Shown piece after piece: positions 59,915-64,000 of a stretch of DNA of 64,000 nt. The notes beneath the pieces were generated by a model. The model worked only from the letters and a program-made list of their open reading frames with translations, made no database searches and was not told the DNA's origin. Numbering within the stretch: the first letter of the stretch is position 1; each line of letters starts with the position of its first letter. This DNA is from Perognathus longimembris pacificus (lineage: Eukaryota; Chordata; Mammalia; Rodentia; Heteromyidae). Where the stretch lies: the NCBI RefSeq assembly GCF_023159225.1, contig NC_063162.1, forward strand, positions 86,457,438-86,521,437, given 5' to 3'. Position numbers and translations under genes: made by a program.

Positions 59915-59987
59915 CTTCTGGAGAAGTTACATTTTTCCACATTTCGAGACAGATACAGAGAATGACTTTGTGAAAATCAAGAAGACC
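59915..59987. repeat. Local direct repeat, copy 2
   Basis: Second copy, starting CTTCTGGAGAAGTTACATTT and ending GAAAATCAAGAAGACC, one base shorter. It shares ACAGAGAATGACTTTGTGAA exactly. Confidence 0.88.
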
Positions 59988-60388
59988 TTGGAGATACTTC
60001 AACTAAAGAGTCCCCCATCCCCCAGGAGTGTTGTGAAAATAAGAAAACGAGAGAAAAATAAGGATTTGGATTTAAGAGAAAATTGCTAAACAGTCTCTTC
60101 TTAGGTCTCCCATTTTCAGCTACCATTCTCAGTGATTCATATTGAAGTAGCCTCTTGTAACCCTCTATGTGGTAAGCTGAGGTCTTAGCATAGAATTCGT
60201 CTGCCATATAGTGAATAGAGAAGCTGATCCAAATTGGACCATAAGAATGGAGTGTGCCTGTGAGTTGTCACTTCTAGAAAAGACTGCATAAGTGAGTGAC
60301 TAAACTGGTAGATCCTGCCTATGCTGCCACTTTGACCAATAGTCTCAAATTCTTTTATGGTGTCAATTAGGAATAAATTTTTTTTTCC

Positions 60389-60626
60389 AGCTGAGCACTA
60401 GTGGCTCATGATTCTAATCCTAGCTACTCAAGAGGCTGAGATCTGAGGGTCTCAGTTTGAAGCCAAGTTGGGTAGGAAAGTCCCTGAGACTCTTATCTAC
60501 AATTAACTATCAAAAAGCCAGAAGTGAAGGTATGGCTCAAGTGGTAGAGCACTCACCTTGAGCCAGGAAACTCAGAGACAGCATCCATGCCTTGAGTTTA
60601 AACCCCAGGACCAGCACACACAAAAA
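60389..60626 (+). mobile_element. Family B SINE
   Basis: Near-complete head (AGTGGCTCATGATTCTAATC, CTACTCAAGAGGCTGAGATC) and ID-like body with GAGTTTAAACCCCAGGACC, then a short A/C tail. Confidence 0.87.
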
Positions 60627-60917
60627 TCTCTTCTTAAAGAATTAAAAACCAGTCAAAACATAGAAATACAAATGTAGAATATATAAAATAAAAATAGTTA
60701 AAATTAAAAATTATCTTTGTAGTATTCTATTGTAATTTAAGATTATTACAGGCATGACAGTGAGCACATGAAAGGAAGACTGTTCTAGAATTGGGAGTTC
60801 CATTCTAGTTTCGAAGGGCATTCTGCTGTTCCTAGAAGCACAGTGTGTTGAATCTTGGAATGGTACGCTTGATTGTTCAAACCTACTAACCAGGGCTTTA
60901 AATTTTTATGGGGGGGG

Positions 60918-61110
60918 GGCTGGAAATATGGCCTAGTGGCAAGAGTGCTTGGTTTGTATACATGAAGCCCAGGGTTGATTCCCTAGTACCACATACATAG
61001 AAAACGGCCAGAAGTGGTGCTGTGGCTCAAGTGGCAGAGTGCTAGCCTTGAGCAAAGAGAAGCCAGGGACAGTGCTCAGGCCCTGAGTCCAAGGACCAGG
61101 ACTGGAAAAA
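60918..61110 (+). mobile_element. Family A dimeric SINE
   Basis: Follows a G run at 60911-60919. The right monomer is well preserved and ends in an A-rich tail. An approximate duplication of the form AAATTTTTATGGGG / AAAAATTGATGGGG flanks it. Confidence 0.88.
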
Positions 61111-62804
61111 AAAAATTGATGGGGAATAATAGCAAAATTGGTATAATGAAAAATCATAATGTCCAGTTTGCCTTCTAAAAGGAAGCTAAGAGAGTTTCCA
61201 ATGGTCTTTCAGCTACTTTCTACCAGCATCCTGTTGGAGAAAGGGTCCTGGGTATAATATGCTCCCTTCCCCTCCGGAGAAGGGGCAATGTTTTCAAAGG
61301 TTGCCAATTCCCGATGGAAAAATCTAAATAAGGAATGTTAAATGAAGAACTTTTGTTTTACTTTGTTTTGGTGTAATTCCAGAATGCTTTTTCTTTTGCA
61401 TCTCTGCACATTTCTCTTCTCAGAGAGCCCACATAACTTCTTTACTTTGTATATTTTGTGCAAACAGCTGTATTTTTTACTATCCTACCCCATCAGGTTT
61501 AACTTCCTCTTGCTTTTATTTTTTTCTAATATTTCTGTTTGGTGATCACTGCCGCAGAAAAGAATAGAGTTGTAGCATGAAGGCAATTTTTCTTGTACCT
61601 AAATAAATCATTAAGGACAATGGAAAGGAGAACAAATGTGTTTTTCAAGAGCCAGGATTCTAGCCTTCTTTCTATCAGCTCATTGCAGACAGCATGCGTG
61701 CAATTCACTTTTGACTTAATCATAATAAATATGAGACAATATGGTATAAACCACTTTTAGGATGCTATGCTCACCAATAAATTCCACTTAGAGCCTTAAA
61801 TCAAATTGGTGCAGATGCAAAAATTATGTAAATCTAGTGGTACCTGCTCCTGACCCTGTGTGGGACTCCCCATATCTTGACTCAATAAGCTGTTCTTCCC
61901 TAATGATCTGGCAGTTATTCCTACCAAGAGAATACAATGGGGGAGCTGAAAAGTAGGGAAGTGGAGCCATGATTCAGGGACCACCAGGGCCCTTAAGAAG
62001 ATTAATTTGTATGAGGTACCTGAAAAGTTGGAAAAATCTCAATGTATTTCTGAATACACATATTCATTTTGAGCTGATTTCTGTTCCTCTTGTGCCCTGT
62101 AAAATTTCAAGGAATGTGGTTGAGGTCTGGAGATTTCCACAAAGAGATTAAGAGAGGCTATAAACTGAAGAAATAGTGTTTTTGTGTAACTGTTGGGCAT
62201 GAAATATTTTTAGTACCAAGATGTCCTCATTTTCAGTATAGAAACAGAGTAAACACCTTATAAACATTCAGGGACCATTTCTGTGAATGCTTTTTAATAA
62301 CAAGCCTTGTGAGTTTAAGCCTAAATAGCTCCTGTATCTGTTTTTACTTAGAGTAACAAACAAGTTTGTTTTTATATTTATTTCATTAATGAGTCGGCAA
62401 AGCAGCTACATTTTCTATAGCTATCTGGGTCTGATTTTATGTTTTATTTATGTACCAATACATTCTGAGTGCTCAACATATAACTTTTATTCAACCTTGG
62501 ATTTCATCATCCTAACCAAATACTTAACTTTCCTTTTGAAAGCTGTTTGAGTTCTTTTAGCCCATTGGAAACCCTGAAATATTCTCTTGCCCTGTCTCTA
62601 TCAATTCAAAGTGGGGATAGGAGTATTTCTCTTCTTGAAGTCTAGAAACTGGGATGTTTTGGAAACTGTCTGGAGGGAAGTAGGGAGTTGTGTCTTGCTG
62701 TTGCTTATTTCTTGTTCTGGGCAGGCCCCAGGCGAATGAGGAGCAAGGAATGCTGGGAGCTGAGTCAGTGAGGCAGGCTGTTCTGTGGCCTCACACCTGC
62801 TGTG
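61111..62804. other. Unassigned non-coding DNA
   Basis: Nothing recognised; ORFs are all under 70 codons. Confidence 0.45.
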
Positions 62805-62950
62805 TAAGCGAGGTGGACTCAGGCAGATGTGCTCTCCTTGAACATCTGTTCCTCTGTAAAATACAGAGCATAGTATCTATCTCTAGAGTAGCTGTTACTG
62901 CTAAACAAAGGCTTTTCAGAGTGGAATGTAAACCATAAACAGGTATTTTA
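62805..62950 (-). mobile_element. MIR element
   Basis: CTTGAACATCTGTTCCTCTG, TAAAATACAGAGCATAGTAT and GTAAACCATAAACAGGTATT fit antisense MIR. Confidence 0.65.
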
Positions 62951-63083
62951 TTATCATCATCTAGTTAAACAGTGGCCCAGTGGCCCTGAGGGACAAATAA
63001 CAAGGGAACAACCTTGAATGACAGGAGGAGAGAAAGCTTAATGACTTCAGCAATTCTATTCCCTGCATCACAATTCCAAATAT

Positions 63084-63199
63084 TTTTTTTCCAAATTTTT
63101 ATTATTAAACTGATATACAGAGAGGTTACAGTTACATACGTTAGGCATTGGATACATTACTTGTACTGTTTGTTACCTCCTCCCTCATACCCCCCCTCC
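63084..63199 (-). mobile_element. 116-bp L1 3' tail with TSD
   Basis: Antisense: ATTATTAAACTGATATACAG, AGGTTACAGTTACATACGTT, then the same CT-rich end as the copy at 40717. The 13-bp duplication CAATTCCAAATAT lies at 63071-63083 and 63200-63212. Confidence 0.9.
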
Positions 63200-63267
63200 C
63201 AATTCCAAATATATTAATTAAGTGCAGTTTATATGCCCAGGAGTAGTTTTTTCTTCTTCTTTTTTCC

Positions 63268-63492
63268 CTCAGGTAATAGGGCTTGAACTCAAGGCCTGAG
63301 TGCTGTCTCTTAGCATTTTTCATTCAGAACTGGTGCTCTATCACTTGAATCACAGCTCTGTTTTTGGCTTTTTGGTGGCAACTGCAGATAAGAGTTTCAC
63401 AGGCTTCCTTGCCTGGGTGGGTTTTGAACCACTATCCTCAGATCTCAGCCTCCTGAGTAGCTAGGATTACAGGTGTGAGCCATGGGCACCTG
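63268..63492 (-). mobile_element. Family B SINE
   Basis: Antisense, near complete: GGGCTTGAACTCAAGGCCTG to CAGGTGTGAGCCATGGGCAC. Confidence 0.87.
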
Positions 63493-63589
63493 TTTTATGT
63501 GCTAGTTTTAAGTGTTAATCAGTGCTACTAAATCTACTGTAAACTCTACTTTCAGTAAGTGGATATTTTAAATTTTGATTTTAAGGGAT

Positions 63590-63735
63590 GATAATTTATT
63601 GGTATAGCAAACTATACCTATTTTAAGTGTGCAAGCTGATACCTTTTGACATAGGTATGTGAAACTATCATTACTGTCAAAGAATGAGCATGCCCATAAC
63701 CCTCAAAATTTCTTCATGCCCCATCTTTTAAAAAA
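63590..63735 (-). mobile_element. Old L1M-type fragment
   Basis: GGTATAGCAAACTATACCTA, TTTTAAGTGTGCAAGCTGAT and AACTATCATTACTGTCAAAG fit the same antisense L1M region. A family A SINE inserts at its right end. Confidence 0.6.
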
Positions 63736-63745
63736 ATTGTTATCA

Positions 63746-63977
63746 GGGGCTGGGAATATGGCCTAGTGGCAATAATGCTTGCCTCATACATATGCAGTTT
63801 GATTCCCCAGCACCACATATATAGAAAACGGTCAGAAGTGGCACTGTGGCTCAAGTGGCAGAGTGCTAGCCTTGAGCAAAAAGAAGCCAGGGACAGAGCT
63901 CAGGCCCTGAGTCCACGGCCCAGGATTGGCAAAAAAAAAAAATAAAATAAAATAAAAATAAAAAAATATGTATATAT
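63746..63977 (+). mobile_element. Family A dimeric SINE with long A/T tail
   Basis: Both monomers are recognisable, though the left B-box region is shortened. The tail grows into an AAAAT/TATA-type run. The flanking duplication ATTGTTATCA lies at 63736-63745 and 63978-63987. It is inserted in an old L1M fragment. Confidence 0.88.
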
Positions 63978-64000
63978 ATTGTTATCAAGTAGTTGTACAT

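Overview
This is a mammalian, non-coding window, and the repeats point to a rodent. I found no intact protein-coding gene and no recognisable coding exon. The only gene-derived coding sequence is a dead processed copy of RPS8 (about 47916-48801). The window is full of two dimeric SINE families. Family A joins an ID/tRNA-like left monomer to a second monomer with its own box-like motifs. Family B joins a 7SL/B1-like head to an ID-like body. Family A resembles what I remember of the IDL-Geo SINE of kangaroo rats, pocket mice and pocket gophers (Geomyoidea). The taxon is therefore an inference at moderate confidence. L1 3' ends, MIR, older L1M pieces, B1 fragments and many long (TG)n microsatellites make up the rest.

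Layout. 1-12 kb is ordinary repeat-rich intergenic DNA. From about 12.05 to 32.5 kb the two abundant SINE families vanish. Only an L1 3' end (17.6-18.15 kb), a few short L1 or B1 scraps and MIRs occur, and from 19.25 to 32.5 kb there is almost no transposon sequence. This repeat-poor block carries several CpG-rich patches (14.05, 20.3-20.95, 24.1-24.8, 26.0-26.3 and 30.0-31.4 kb, the last an island of over 1 kb). It also has clusters of CCAAT boxes, two perfect octamers, PBX/MEIS-type sites and two good CTCF-like motifs. Together these look like the regulatory or promoter landscape of a developmental locus or a long non-coding RNA. I cannot name the locus. 32.5-64 kb returns to repeat-rich DNA.

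Most notable observation: the same composite motif, an inverted CCAAT box (ATTGG), 12-13 bp, then TGACGTAAAG or a one-base variant, occurs three times (20742-20769, 26180-26206, 27996-28022). All three are in the same orientation, in three separate promoter-like patches inside the repeat-poor block. Also notable are a four-level nested insertion around the RPS8 pseudogene; several extremely short L1 3' tails with clear target-site duplications; an unnamed interspersed repeat present twice; a 21-bp tandem array inside a probable hAT element; a 73-bp local duplication; and an AT-rich cruciform-prone palindrome.

All calls come from reading by eye. No alignment, repeat library or motif scoring was run, so repeat boundaries without a stated target-site duplication are approximate.
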